Position numbers and translations under genes: made by a program. A model generated the notes under the pieces. That model saw only the letters and a program-made list of their open reading frames with translations. It had not been told where the DNA came from and made no database searches. Shown piece by piece: positions 35,874 through 43,589 of a stretch of 64,000 bases of DNA. The stretch is from Falsiphaeobacter marinintestinus (GTDB lineage Bacteria > Pseudomonadota > Alphaproteobacteria > Rhodobacterales > Rhodobacteraceae): contig NZ_VOGO01000008.1 in assembly GCF_007923355.1 (NCBI RefSeq), forward strand, positions 124,001 through 188,000, written 5' to 3'. Position 1 is the stretch's first letter. Every line of letters begins with the position of its first letter.

Positions 35874-36689
35874 ATGGTACTGACGGTAGAAGCTTCTGAA
35901 TATCTTGATCGCGCGGCAACCGGCAGATCTCGTCCTATGCTGTGCGTTTGCGATGAAAGGGATGGTGAAGCGCGTTACGTCTACGTCAAGTATGAGAATT
36001 TTCACGAAGAACTGACATCTGATCACCTCGTAGCGGAACTAGTTGCCAACGTGTTCGCGAGGGATCTCGGGCTTCCGGCTGCCGAGCCTTGTTTGGTGCA
36101 GATTGATGCAGCATTCGTAGGCACGCTGCCGGACACAGCAGACGGAGTCGCCCTTTGCGCGGCACTGCAGGGCGCTCCTGTGACTGCGTTTGGCTCCACG
36201 CAAATCAGTCCGGTCAGGCGATGGGCGCCGACAGATCTGGTTCACAAAAGCCAGCGACAAGAGGCGGCACTCCTTTACCTGTTTGACACACTCATTGAAA
36301 ACACTGATCGAGGGAACGGAAACCCCAACCTGCTGATGTCAGGGCTTTCTTTCAAGGTCATAGATTTTGGACACTCCTTCCAAAGGTGCCATCGTCGAGC
36401 AACTCTCAACGGTAGCACGATGCCTTGGTGCAACGGAGGGATCGGCAACCACTTCCCTGGGAATATGCAGCACATTATGTATCCTAGTTGTCGAGAGGTC
36501 GACACAGAGGTTTTAGAAGACTTCACAAGTTCTCTAGAAGCTCTTACTGATGCCAAAATCGAGGGTTATGTTGAAGTCATCCCGCAACAGTGGGACCAAG
36601 ACACTGCGTGCGCGATCATTGAATATCTGCTACAAGCGCGAGAAAACGCAAACCAGTTCATTGAACAAGTGAGAGGAGTGCTGAAATGA
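35874..36689 (+). CDS. HipA-like kinase domain protein (paired with DUF3037)
   Basis: Protein of 271 residues in AT-richer DNA. It resembles the stand-alone HipA-like kinase family. Elements are a nucleotide-binding start (YVYVKYENFHEELTSDHLVAELVAN), a catalytic-loop-like segment (LYLFDTLIENTDRGNGNPNLLM, with the D..N.DR..GNPN pattern) and a DFG-like VIDFGHSF. This is shorter than classical HipA and lacks a HipB partner. No ribosome site precedes the ATG, but TATATT lies just upstream (35865-35870), so the message could be leaderless. It overlaps the DUF3037 gene by 4 bases. Probable protein or small-molecule kinase, target unknown. Confidence 0.75.
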   Translation: MVLTVEASEYLDRAATGRSRPMLCVCDERDGEARYVYVKYENFHEELTSDHLVAELVANVFARDLGLPAAEPCLVQIDAAFVGTLPDTADGVALCAALQGAPVTAFGSTQISPVRRWAPTDLVHKSQRQEAALLYLFDTLIENTDRGNGNPNLLMSGLSFKVIDFGHSFQRCHRRATLNGSTMPWCNGGIGNHFPGNMQHIMYPSCREVDTEVLEDFTSSLEALTDAKIEGYVEVIPQQWDQDTACAIIEYLLQARENANQFIEQVRGVLK

Positions 36690-37576
36690 GCAAGAAATTT
36701 TCGTTTAGCTACTGCCTCTTGCAGTACAGACACAATCCATGGCTGAAAGAGCGAATGAACATCGGCGTTCTACTATACTCCGGCGAGGCATCATTCCTAA
36801 AGCTGGCTGTCCGAGGTTGGGATGGGCGGATCACAGCCGCTTACCCGGACATAAACAAGGCAGCATTTACTGAAGATTTGAAACAAATTTCTCGCGCGGT
36901 TAAGCGCTTCTCTCGAGAAAACATTGTTCATCCCGATCTGTTAACTAGAGTGAATGATTGGAAATGCGGGCCGGAAACAGGCAACGAGGCGAGATTTCTG
37001 GCTTCGAGGATCGCTCCTGGCCTTGATTCAAGCTATACTTGGGCCGAAGCCGGTGTAGGGTTGTGCAAAGGGCCGGAAGAACGTTTGAAGCAGCTTTATC
37101 AACGCTTGGTCGCTCCATATGATAAAGAAAAGCCGCACGCAGCGCGGAGCGACGAACAAGTGTGGTCTGAAGTCAGTAAGTTAATCAACGCCCGAAATCT
37201 CGCCGAAGAAATCGAGGTTGAACCTCGTGTGCAAACTGATCTCGGCCCGATCAAATTCCAAGCTGGTTACAAGAATGGGAATTTTCACGCCATTCAATCG
37301 TTGTCCTTTGACTTGGCGGATGAAGATCGCATTGGAGCGAAGGCTGGAAAATGGAGCGGTTTTGCACAAGCCGTAAGGGTAGCGCCGGGACATCGCAAAG
37401 TTGTCACCCAATTCGTAATTGGGCGGCCGACAAACGAAAACCTTATCCCCCAATATCGCTCAGCTCGCACGTTCCTGCGAAGCATTGTCGGGACTGAGAA
37501 TGTAATTGAAGAGCAGGATAGCGGTGAGTTTGTAGATCGAATTGAAGACGATCTTCGTCAACATCGAGCACAATAA
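36686..37576 (+). CDS. DUF3037 family protein
   Basis: Protein of 296 residues, translationally coupled (ATGA) to the HipA-like kinase gene. The DUF3037 signature is at the N-terminus: FSYCLLQYRHNPWLKERMNIGVLLYSGE, i.e. a Y.L..Y..n......NIGV.L pattern. The rest is mixed alpha/beta without a recognisable catalytic motif. Family knowledge: DUF3037 and HipA-like kinase genes recur side by side in many bacteria, implying a joint function. Coding composition is more AT-rich than flanking genes, consistent with transfer. Confidence 0.78.
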   Translation: MSKKFSFSYCLLQYRHNPWLKERMNIGVLLYSGEASFLKLAVRGWDGRITAAYPDINKAAFTEDLKQISRAVKRFSRENIVHPDLLTRVNDWKCGPETGNEARFLASRIAPGLDSSYTWAEAGVGLCKGPEERLKQLYQRLVAPYDKEKPHAARSDEQVWSEVSKLINARNLAEEIEVEPRVQTDLGPIKFQAGYKNGNFHAIQSLSFDLADEDRIGAKAGKWSGFAQAVRVAPGHRKVVTQFVIGRPTNENLIPQYRSARTFLRSIVGTENVIEEQDSGEFVDRIEDDLRQHRAQ

Positions 37577-37746
37577 TGACACTTTAGGACTCTGCTTAAA
37601 CTATGCTTGAGAGCGATACACGAGCTGCACCTTTTTGCAAAGACTGGCCTGTGCACAATACTAACGTATGTGCTACCCGCAGCGAAAGGCAACTTCCTGA
37701 CCAACTTGTTTCTTGCCACTAAGGTCAAAACCACCACCTCCAAACT

Positions 37747-37799
37747 TTGTACAAAACGGCCAATCCCCCCGAAAACCCCTGTACAAAACGGACGATTCA
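37747..37799 (+). repeat. 53-bp direct repeat, left copy
   Basis: Near-identical (51 of 53 bases) to 43537-43589 and in the same orientation. Inside it TGTACAAAACGG occurs twice, 32 bases apart, so it is itself a degenerate two-unit tandem. The left copy sits between convergent genes, 26 bases beyond the dctM stop. Together the two copies bracket the TRAP/sulfatase cassette. It could be an attachment or recombination site, or a dispersed intergenic repeat. Confidence 0.85.
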
Positions 37800-37824
37800 C
37801 CCCCTCAGCCACCGCTTAGGTCCG

Positions 37825-39084
37825 TTATCGGATGAACATCAGGGCCGTGCTGGGCACGAAGGTGACGAACAGCAAGACCACCAAAATCAGCGCGATAAAC
37901 GGCAGAACGGCGCGGCTGATCTCAAGAAAATTCTCTTTGAACGCGGTCATTGCCACAATGATGTTCAACCCAAGCGGCGGAGTCAGGAACCCGATTTCAA
38001 GGTTGATCACCATGATCACGCCCAGATGAACCGGGTCGATTCCATAGGCAATCGCCGGGATCAGCAGCAACGGCGCAAGGATCAGGATCGCTGAAATCAC
38101 GTCGAACAGGCAGCCGACAATCAGCAGCAACACATTGATTGCCAACAGGAAAGCGATTTTGTTGTCGCTCACCGATGTGATCCACAGCGCCAGTTGGTCG
38201 GGGATCTCCTCGATGGTAAGAATGGTCTTGATTGACAGCGCCACGGCGACGATGGGAAACAGCATGCCCAACAGCTTCGCGGTCTCGACCGCCGTGTAAT
38301 AGAAATCGATCGGCTTCAATTCGCGGTGAATGACGATCTCGACAAAGATCGCATAGACCAGCGCCACCGCCGCCGCCTCGGTCGGAGAAAAATACCCCGA
38401 ATAGATCCCGCCCAGCAAGATCACCGGCAACATCGCCGACCATCCCCCGCGCATCAACGCGGTCCGGAACTCAACAAAATCAAAGGGTTGGGCGGGCATA
38501 TTGCGATTGACCCAAAACGAATACCCCGCCAGCGCCACCGCAATCATGATGCCCGGAATGATCCCGGCCAGAAACAGATCCGCAATCGAGGTCTCGGTCA
38601 CGATGCCGTACAGGATCAGCGGAATCGACGGCGGAATGATGATGCCCAGCGTGCCACCCGACGTCAGCGCGCCCAGCGCAAACCGCTTGTGATACCCGTT
38701 TTCCAGCAGCGCAGGGTACAGCACCGTGCCCACGGCCAGCAACGTCACCGGTGACGACCCCGAGATTGCGGCGAATATGGCGCAAGACAAGATCGTCGCC
38801 ACGGCAAGGCCCCCGGGCAGTGGCTTGGTGATCGAGATGGCAAGATCAATCAGCCGCCGCGCGATCGAGCCGCGGGTCATCACATTGCCGGCAAGCAGGA
38901 ACATCGGAATGGCCAGCAACAGCGAGTTGTCCAGACTGATCCATACATCCTCGGCCAGGTACTCTAACCGCCCATCGCCCCAGACCAGATGAACATAGGC
39001 CGCCGACCCCAGAAGGATGACAATGATGTTCTGCCGCAACGCCAGTGCAAGCAGGACAAGGCCCAAAAGGATGACTGCCGCCAT
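37825..39084 (-). CDS. dctM: TRAP transporter large permease (DctM)
   Basis: Twelve-helix permease of 419 residues driving sodium-coupled uptake with the DctQ and DctP partners. DctM signatures are the AIPMFLLAGNVMTRGSIARRLIDL stretch, IFAAISGSSPVTLLAVG, GALTSGGTLGIIIPPSIPLILYG and LGVIMVINLEIGFLTPPLGLN. It is the last gene of the minus-strand dctP-dctQ-dctM operon and starts directly after the dctQ stop. The substrate is set by DctP. The neighbouring sulfatase pair suggests a sulfated or related anion. Confidence 0.95.
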   Translation of the reverse strand: MAAVILLGLVLLALALRQNIIVILLGSAAYVHLVWGDGRLEYLAEDVWISLDNSLLLAIPMFLLAGNVMTRGSIARRLIDLAISITKPLPGGLAVATILSCAIFAAISGSSPVTLLAVGTVLYPALLENGYHKRFALGALTSGGTLGIIIPPSIPLILYGIVTETSIADLFLAGIIPGIMIAVALAGYSFWVNRNMPAQPFDFVEFRTALMRGGWSAMLPVILLGGIYSGYFSPTEAAAVALVYAIFVEIVIHRELKPIDFYYTAVETAKLLGMLFPIVAVALSIKTILTIEEIPDQLALWITSVSDNKIAFLLAINVLLLIVGCLFDVISAILILAPLLLIPAIAYGIDPVHLGVIMVINLEIGFLTPPLGLNIIVAMTAFKENFLEISRAVLPFIALILVVLLFVTFVPSTALMFIR

Positions 39085-39085
39085 A

Positions 39086-39574
39086 TCAATGCGCTCCGCC
39101 GGGGGGGGATTTCAGATCGGGCCTGATGCAATAGGTCAGGTGTTTCACACTGCACGAGGCAAACGCGTAAGGAATGATCAGCTGTAGCGGCCAGACGACA
39201 AAATACAGCACCGGCGCGCGGTCCTGCGCCTCCATCGAGACATCGACAAAGGTCCAGGCGATATAGGCAGCGCCCAGAAAGAACAGACCCGAAACCAGAT
39301 CGCCAATCCGCGTTGCGGCCTGTTCATGCCGCCGGAACAGGAAATCCATGAAGGCGGGCCGCAGATGGGCGTTGTCCGACGTGGCCAGCGTCAATCCCAG
39401 AAACCCGGCAATGATCGCGCCATAGACCGCAAGTTGTTGCGCGCCAAGGAACGAGGTTTGAAACACCTCGCGCCCGATGACGTCGACCATCAGCAACCCG
39501 GCAACGACAGCATAGGCCGCCGTTGCCACGATTGCTTCGATCCGGCGAAGCCAGGTGATCAGCCCGTTCAGCAT
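39086..39574 (-). CDS. dctQ: TRAP transporter small permease (DctQ)
   Basis: Four-helix small permease of 162 residues, started at ATG 39574 (MLNGLITWLRRIEAIVATAAY), 7 bases after the dctP stop. A longer open frame upstream lies inside dctP. The DctQ pattern is clear: GLLMVDVIGREVF, then FLGAQQLAVYGAIIAGFLGLTLAT, HLRPAFMDF and a final WPLQLIIPYAF helix. It forms the membrane complex with DctM. Confidence 0.93.
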   Translation of the reverse strand: MLNGLITWLRRIEAIVATAAYAVVAGLLMVDVIGREVFQTSFLGAQQLAVYGAIIAGFLGLTLATSDNAHLRPAFMDFLFRRHEQAATRIGDLVSGLFFLGAAYIAWTFVDVSMEAQDRAPVLYFVVWPLQLIIPYAFASCSVKHLTYCIRPDLKSPPGGAH

Positions 39575-39581
39575 CTGCGCC

Positions 39582-40568
39582 TCAGCTGCAGGCCGCTTTG
39601 GCGTCTTGGATCGCGTCCCACTTGGCCTTGGCGTTCCCGCCCATTTCCTCAAGAATGATCTCTTGCGCGGCGGGTGCAACAGCCTTCCACTGGTTCAGCT
39701 CGTCGTCTGTCAGCTCGATAACGGTTGAGCCTTCGCTGGCAGCCTTTTTAAGCAATCCGCCCTCGGCCCCGCGCAATGCGCCGCGCAGGTCAAGAAAGAT
39801 CGGTGACGCTTCGGTGATCCAGGCCTGTTCCTGTTCGGACAGTGCGTCCCATGATTTCTTCGAGATCACGATACCGCCGACCTGGTGCTGGTGACGGGTC
39901 AGGGTGATATACGGTGCCACCTTGTGATAACCGACAACGATGCCAAAGACTGACAGTTGCGTCGCGCCTTCGACCTGTCCTGTCTTCATCGCCGGAACCG
40001 CGTCTTTGGGGCTCAGCGGGACAGCCGTGACTCCGGCCTGCTGCATGAATTTCGTATCGGTCACCGATGGGGCGGTGCGCAGCTTCATCCCGTTCAGGTC
40101 TGACGGCACCCGCACGCCATCCTTGGTGTAGATCACCTGATACCCCACCTCCATCCAGCTGAGCGTCTTGATGCCAGCGGCGTCAAATTCATCGCCGAAC
40201 GTCGAAAGCAGATGGTTATCGGCGACACAGTCAAACTGCTCGGCGCTGTCAAACGCATAGGGCGACGCCAAAAGGCCAAATTCCGGCACCAGCAGCGACA
40301 CAGCGGTGTTTGACATCACGCCCATGTCGACACGACCGCGGGCGATCTGCTTGATCACGTCCTGTTCGCCGCCCAGTTTTGAGCCCATGAAGGCCTTGAT
40401 GGTCAGCTCGCCCCCGGACAGTTCGGCCACTTTGTCGATAAATTTCTGGGTCACGGCACCCCATGGCGATTTCGGCGGTGGTGCCATGGACAGGCGCAAT
40501 TCGGTGGCTTGTGCGGTGAATGACGTCAGTCCAAGCGCAAAAAGCGCGGCAGCAATTGTATGTTTCAT
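39582..40568 (-). CDS. dctP: TRAP transporter substrate-binding protein (DctP)
   Basis: Periplasmic binding protein of 328 residues with a signal peptide cleaved near AQATE and a strong GGAGGGA ribosome site. Family features are LRLSMAPPPKSPWGAVTQKF, DVIKQIARGRVDMGVMS, the KLRTAPSVTDTKFMQQAGVTAVPLSPKDAVPAMKTGQVEG core with its anion-binding Arg (LRTAPS), and the C-terminal helices. First gene of the operon, reading away from TetR on the same strand. The ligand cannot be named from sequence. An organic anion is expected for this class. Confidence 0.94.
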   Translation of the reverse strand: MKHTIAAALFALGLTSFTAQATELRLSMAPPPKSPWGAVTQKFIDKVAELSGGELTIKAFMGSKLGGEQDVIKQIARGRVDMGVMSNTAVSLLVPEFGLLASPYAFDSAEQFDCVADNHLLSTFGDEFDAAGIKTLSWMEVGYQVIYTKDGVRVPSDLNGMKLRTAPSVTDTKFMQQAGVTAVPLSPKDAVPAMKTGQVEGATQLSVFGIVVGYHKVAPYITLTRHQHQVGGIVISKKSWDALSEQEQAWITEASPIFLDLRGALRGAEGGLLKKAASEGSTVIELTDDELNQWKAVAPAAQEIILEEMGGNAKAKWDAIQDAKAACS

Positions 40569-40602
40569 GGTTCCCTCCCTGGAAATGGTTCTTTTTTGGT
40601 TT

Positions 40603-41214
40603 TTAGGTGGTGTTCAGATACGGGCCGAGCGCCGCTGATATTTTGGTTTCAAGGTCCGCATCGCCCAGCTTGAGCGGGCCGGGATCGTGCAACAGCGCGT
40701 TGACCAGCATGCCAAAAGCCAGCTGAAGCGCGATTTCCAGCTTTTGCTTGTCCTGAGCAGACAGACCAACCGTGACCGCCGCCACGACCCTTTGCGTCAT
40801 GGCCCGGTTCGGCGCCCACCCTTCGGGAATGCGGCGCTCGTATCTAAGGGCCGAGCGGATCACGCCAGTGCGTTTGCGGAAATAGGCAAGAGTCACCCCG
40901 ACACATAGATCCAGGCGCGCGGACAGGGTCTTGTCCGTCATCTCCTGTGCTTCGAGGCACTCGTGGACAATCGCGCCCTGTTCGTCGCTGACCCATTGCT
41001 GCACCGCGATGAAAAACGCCGTCTTGTCCTCGAAATAGCTATAGAACGATCCGGTGGAATACCCCAAGGCCCGCGTGATTTCGGCGATCGAAAGCTCGTC
41101 CAGGTCTTTTTCACCCAGAATTTGCACACCGTACTCAATCAACGCCGCGCGTCGCGCGCGGCTGCGGGCCTGTTTGGGCTTCTGAAGGGCGTCGATGTCA
41201 GCTGTCATCGCCAT
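40603..41214 (-). CDS. TetR family transcriptional regulator
   Basis: Dimeric repressor of 203 residues. HTH at the N-terminus: RRAALIEYGVQILGEKDLDELSIAEITRALGYSTGSFYSYFEDKTAFF. The ligand-binding part is unlike named subfamilies. The start at 41214 has AAAGG 10 bases upstream. It is placed between dctP (same strand, 34 bases downstream) and the divergent sulfatase, and a perfect inverted repeat lies in the divergent gap. The likely role is repression of the transport and sulfatase genes until the substrate is present. Confidence 0.9.
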   Translation of the reverse strand: MAMTADIDALQKPKQARSRARRAALIEYGVQILGEKDLDELSIAEITRALGYSTGSFYSYFEDKTAFFIAVQQWVSDEQGAIVHECLEAQEMTDKTLSARLDLCVGVTLAYFRKRTGVIRSALRYERRIPEGWAPNRAMTQRVVAAVTVGLSAQDKQKLEIALQLAFGMLVNALLHDPGPLKLGDADLETKISAALGPYLNTT

Positions 41215-41233
41215 CGGGGCAGTGCCTTTCTAT

Positions 41234-41253
41234 ACTTGAATTTGAATTCAAGT
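41234..41253. promoter_or_regulatory. Candidate TetR operator
   Basis: ACTTGAA-tttgaa-TTCAAGT: perfect 7-base arms around a 6-base centre, in the 85-base gap between the divergent TetR and sulfatase starts. The size and placement fit a TetR dimer site acting on both directions. Not tested against other sites. Confidence 0.65.
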
Positions 41254-41299
41254 TCATGTTTGCTGGATTCGTCAAGGAATTTCTGACGGCGGAGCGCAC

Positions 41300-42751
41300 A
41301 TGACCCAACCAAACGTGATTCTGATTTTCACCGACAACCAACAGGCGGCCACATTGGGCTGCTACGGAAACGCGGAAATCCACACTCCCAACATTGATGC
41401 GTTGGCAAAGGGCGGGTTTCGTTTTGATCGGGCGTTCTGTGCCAATTCGTTTTGCTCGGCCTGCCGCGCCTCAGCGCTCACCGGCATGCTGCCATCGCAG
41501 CACGGCGTGCATTCGTGGATCGATGACCGCAACATGGAGGCCTGGCCCAAGGGCTGGCACGCGCTCAGCGGTCTGGCAACGCTGCCGGAACAGATGCAAC
41601 GCCTGGGTTATGCCACCGGTTTGTTCGGCAAATACCATTTGGGTGATGCCATGAGCATTGGTCCCGGATGGGACAACTGGGTGTCGATGGCAGATGGCCA
41701 CGTGCGCAGCTTTTATGACAACAAGATCTTCGATAACGGCGAAACCTATGATCAGCCCGGCCACGCGGTCGATTTCTTTACCGACAAGGCGCTTGAGTTT
41801 ATTGCGGGCGCAACCCAACCCTATTTTGCCTACATCCCGTTTCCCGCGCCCTATGGCCATTGGCCAGCCACAAATGACGGGCGGCGCAACCGGTTTTCCG
41901 AACTTTATGACGACTGCCCGATGACCTCGATCCCGCGACAGGGGCTGTCAGCGGCGGCCGTCACAAACTATGACATGATTAAATCCCAAAGCGGTCATGG
42001 CCTGGATTTTTCAATGTTGATGCGGGCGCCCAACCACCTGCCCGCATTGCGCAATTATTACAGCCAGATCAGCATGATAGACGAGGCCGTTGGCCGCATC
42101 GCCGCCGCCGACCCCGATGCGCTGATCATCTTTACCACCGATCATGGATTGTCGCTTGGCCATCATGGGTTCTGGGGGCACGGCGGCTCGACCTATCCAT
42201 CGAACCTGCATCTTGCGGCGCATTCCATCCCGATGATCCTGCGCCACCCCGGCGCCATCCCTGCCGGGGAAACGTCGCCCATTCATGTCTCGAACGTCGA
42301 TATCTATGCCACGATCCTCGACTATATCGGGGGTCACCCCGATCCCGCTCTGCCCAGCCGGTCTTTCGCCGGGCTGCTGCGCGGCGAAGCCGTGGCCAAT
42401 TGGGGCGAGGACGAGGTGTTTTCCGAGCAGGAAGAAACCCGCGTCATCCGCACGCCGCAATGGGCCTTCTTCCAGCGCTACAGGGGTGAAAACGCCCCCG
42501 ACCTGAAGGACGAACTGTTCAATGTCGTGGTCGATCCGGGCGAAACGAACAACCTGGCTGATGATCCCGGCCACAGCCATATCGTCGCCGACCTCAGCGC
42601 CCGGATCGCGGCGTTTTTCAAGCTGCACTCACGCGGTCAGGCCGATCTGTGGCGCGGTGGCCAGCCGATCCAGAACTCGATGATGAAAAGCTATTGGAGT
42701 GACATCTGGGGCAAGGATTGGCATCCGGTCTATGCGTACGACGATGATTGA
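41300..42751 (+). CDS. Sulfatase (type I, formylglycine-dependent)
   Basis: Alkaline-phosphatase-fold sulfatase of 483 residues. The start MTQPNVILIFTDNQQ gives the first metal ligands (D12, N13). The maturation motif is CSACR (C52-R56) followed by ASALTG. It satisfies the core C-x-[PA]-x-R recognised by formylglycine-generating enzymes, with Ala and Cys in place of the common Pro and Ser. Further metal ligands lie in IIFTTDHGLSLGHHGFWGHGG. No signal peptide is present, so it should act in the cytoplasm on an imported ester. The maturase gene overlaps its 3' end. Confidence 0.92.
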   Translation: MTQPNVILIFTDNQQAATLGCYGNAEIHTPNIDALAKGGFRFDRAFCANSFCSACRASALTGMLPSQHGVHSWIDDRNMEAWPKGWHALSGLATLPEQMQRLGYATGLFGKYHLGDAMSIGPGWDNWVSMADGHVRSFYDNKIFDNGETYDQPGHAVDFFTDKALEFIAGATQPYFAYIPFPAPYGHWPATNDGRRNRFSELYDDCPMTSIPRQGLSAAAVTNYDMIKSQSGHGLDFSMLMRAPNHLPALRNYYSQISMIDEAVGRIAAADPDALIIFTTDHGLSLGHHGFWGHGGSTYPSNLHLAAHSIPMILRHPGAIPAGETSPIHVSNVDIYATILDYIGGHPDPALPSRSFAGLLRGEAVANWGEDEVFSEQEETRVIRTPQWAFFQRYRGENAPDLKDELFNVVVDPGETNNLADDPGHSHIVADLSARIAAFFKLHSRGQADLWRGGQPIQNSMMKSYWSDIWGKDWHPVYAYDDD

Positions 42752-43529
42752 ATTTGCCGAGATTCCCGAAGGCGCTTTCACTATGGGGGCCGATGCCGCA
42801 CCGCATCCCGAAGATGGCGAAGGCCCGGCGCGCGAGATTTGGTTGAATGCGTTCGAAATCTCCAAAACCACGATCACAAACGCCGCTTTTGCCGCCTTTG
42901 TCGAAGCCACAGGTCATGTCACAGTTGCCGAACGCAACAAAGCTTCGCAGGTCTTCAAAGGGCAGTTGGCAGATCCTGATGCCCATCCGATTATCTCGCA
43001 GATCGCGCCTTGGTGGCGTCTTGTCGAAGGGGCGAATTGGCGCCATCCAAACGGCAGCGATGCGGCCCGCCCGGATGATCCCGTGGTTCATATCGCGCGC
43101 TCTGACGCCATCGCCTATTGCGGCTGGAGCGGTACACGCCTGCCCACCGAAGCCGAATGGGAGCGCGCGGCCGGTCCGCAAACCGGGATAACCCCGCATA
43201 TCTGGCAGGGCACCTTTCCGGATGCCCCAACACACCCGCCGCGCCCCCGTGCTGCAACAGATGGGCAGGCCAACGCGTTCGGGTGTGTCCATGCGTGCGG
43301 CAATGTTTGGGAATGGACCGCCGACCGGTTCACACGCTTGCATTCCCCGCGCCCCGACAAAAACCCAAGCGGCCCGTTGAATGGCGCGAACTATGTCGTC
43401 AAAGGCGGCTCATTTCTGTGCTCGCCGTCCTATTGCGCGCGGTTTCGCCCAAGCTCTCGAAGGGAAGAAACCGGCGATGCCACCACATGTCACCTCGGCC
43501 TTCGCGTGGTCAGGGACCCTCCCCGGTAA
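42744..43529 (+). CDS. Formylglycine-generating enzyme (sulfatase maturase)
   Basis: SUMF1/FGE-type copper oxidase of 261 residues from ATG 42744 (ATG 42732 is an alternative); it overlaps the sulfatase stop by 8 bases. FGE-sulfatase fold motifs are IPEGAFTMGAD, RLPTEAEWERAA, GNVWEWTADRF and GGSFLCSPSYCARFRPSSR. The two active-site cysteines in C-x4-C spacing (about C226 and C231) are both present, so this is a true FGE rather than an EgtB or NirV-like relative. It would convert C52 of the adjacent sulfatase to formylglycine. The pair is self-sufficient. Confidence 0.93.
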   Translation: MIEFAEIPEGAFTMGADAAPHPEDGEGPAREIWLNAFEISKTTITNAAFAAFVEATGHVTVAERNKASQVFKGQLADPDAHPIISQIAPWWRLVEGANWRHPNGSDAARPDDPVVHIARSDAIAYCGWSGTRLPTEAEWERAAGPQTGITPHIWQGTFPDAPTHPPRPRAATDGQANAFGCVHACGNVWEWTADRFTRLHSPRPDKNPSGPLNGANYVVKGGSFLCSPSYCARFRPSSRREETGDATTCHLGLRVVRDPPR

Positions 43530-43536
43530 ATCGCAA

Positions 43537-43589
43537 TTGTACAAAACGGCCAATCGCCCCGAAAACCCTTGTACAAAACGGACGATTCA
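43537..43589 (+). repeat. 53-bp direct repeat, right copy
   Basis: Matches 37747-37799 at 51 of 53 bases, same orientation, 5790 bases apart. Its last three bases supply the TGA of the minus-strand flavoprotein gene. It begins 8 bases after the FGE stop, so this copy also lies between convergent genes. TTGTACAA, an 8-base palindrome, occurs twice in this copy at 32-base spacing. Confidence 0.85.

Noticed and set aside
37747-37799. Short CRISPR-like array (12-base repeats at 32-base period)
   Set aside because: Only two units, the spacer region is itself conserved between the two loci, and there are no cas genes.
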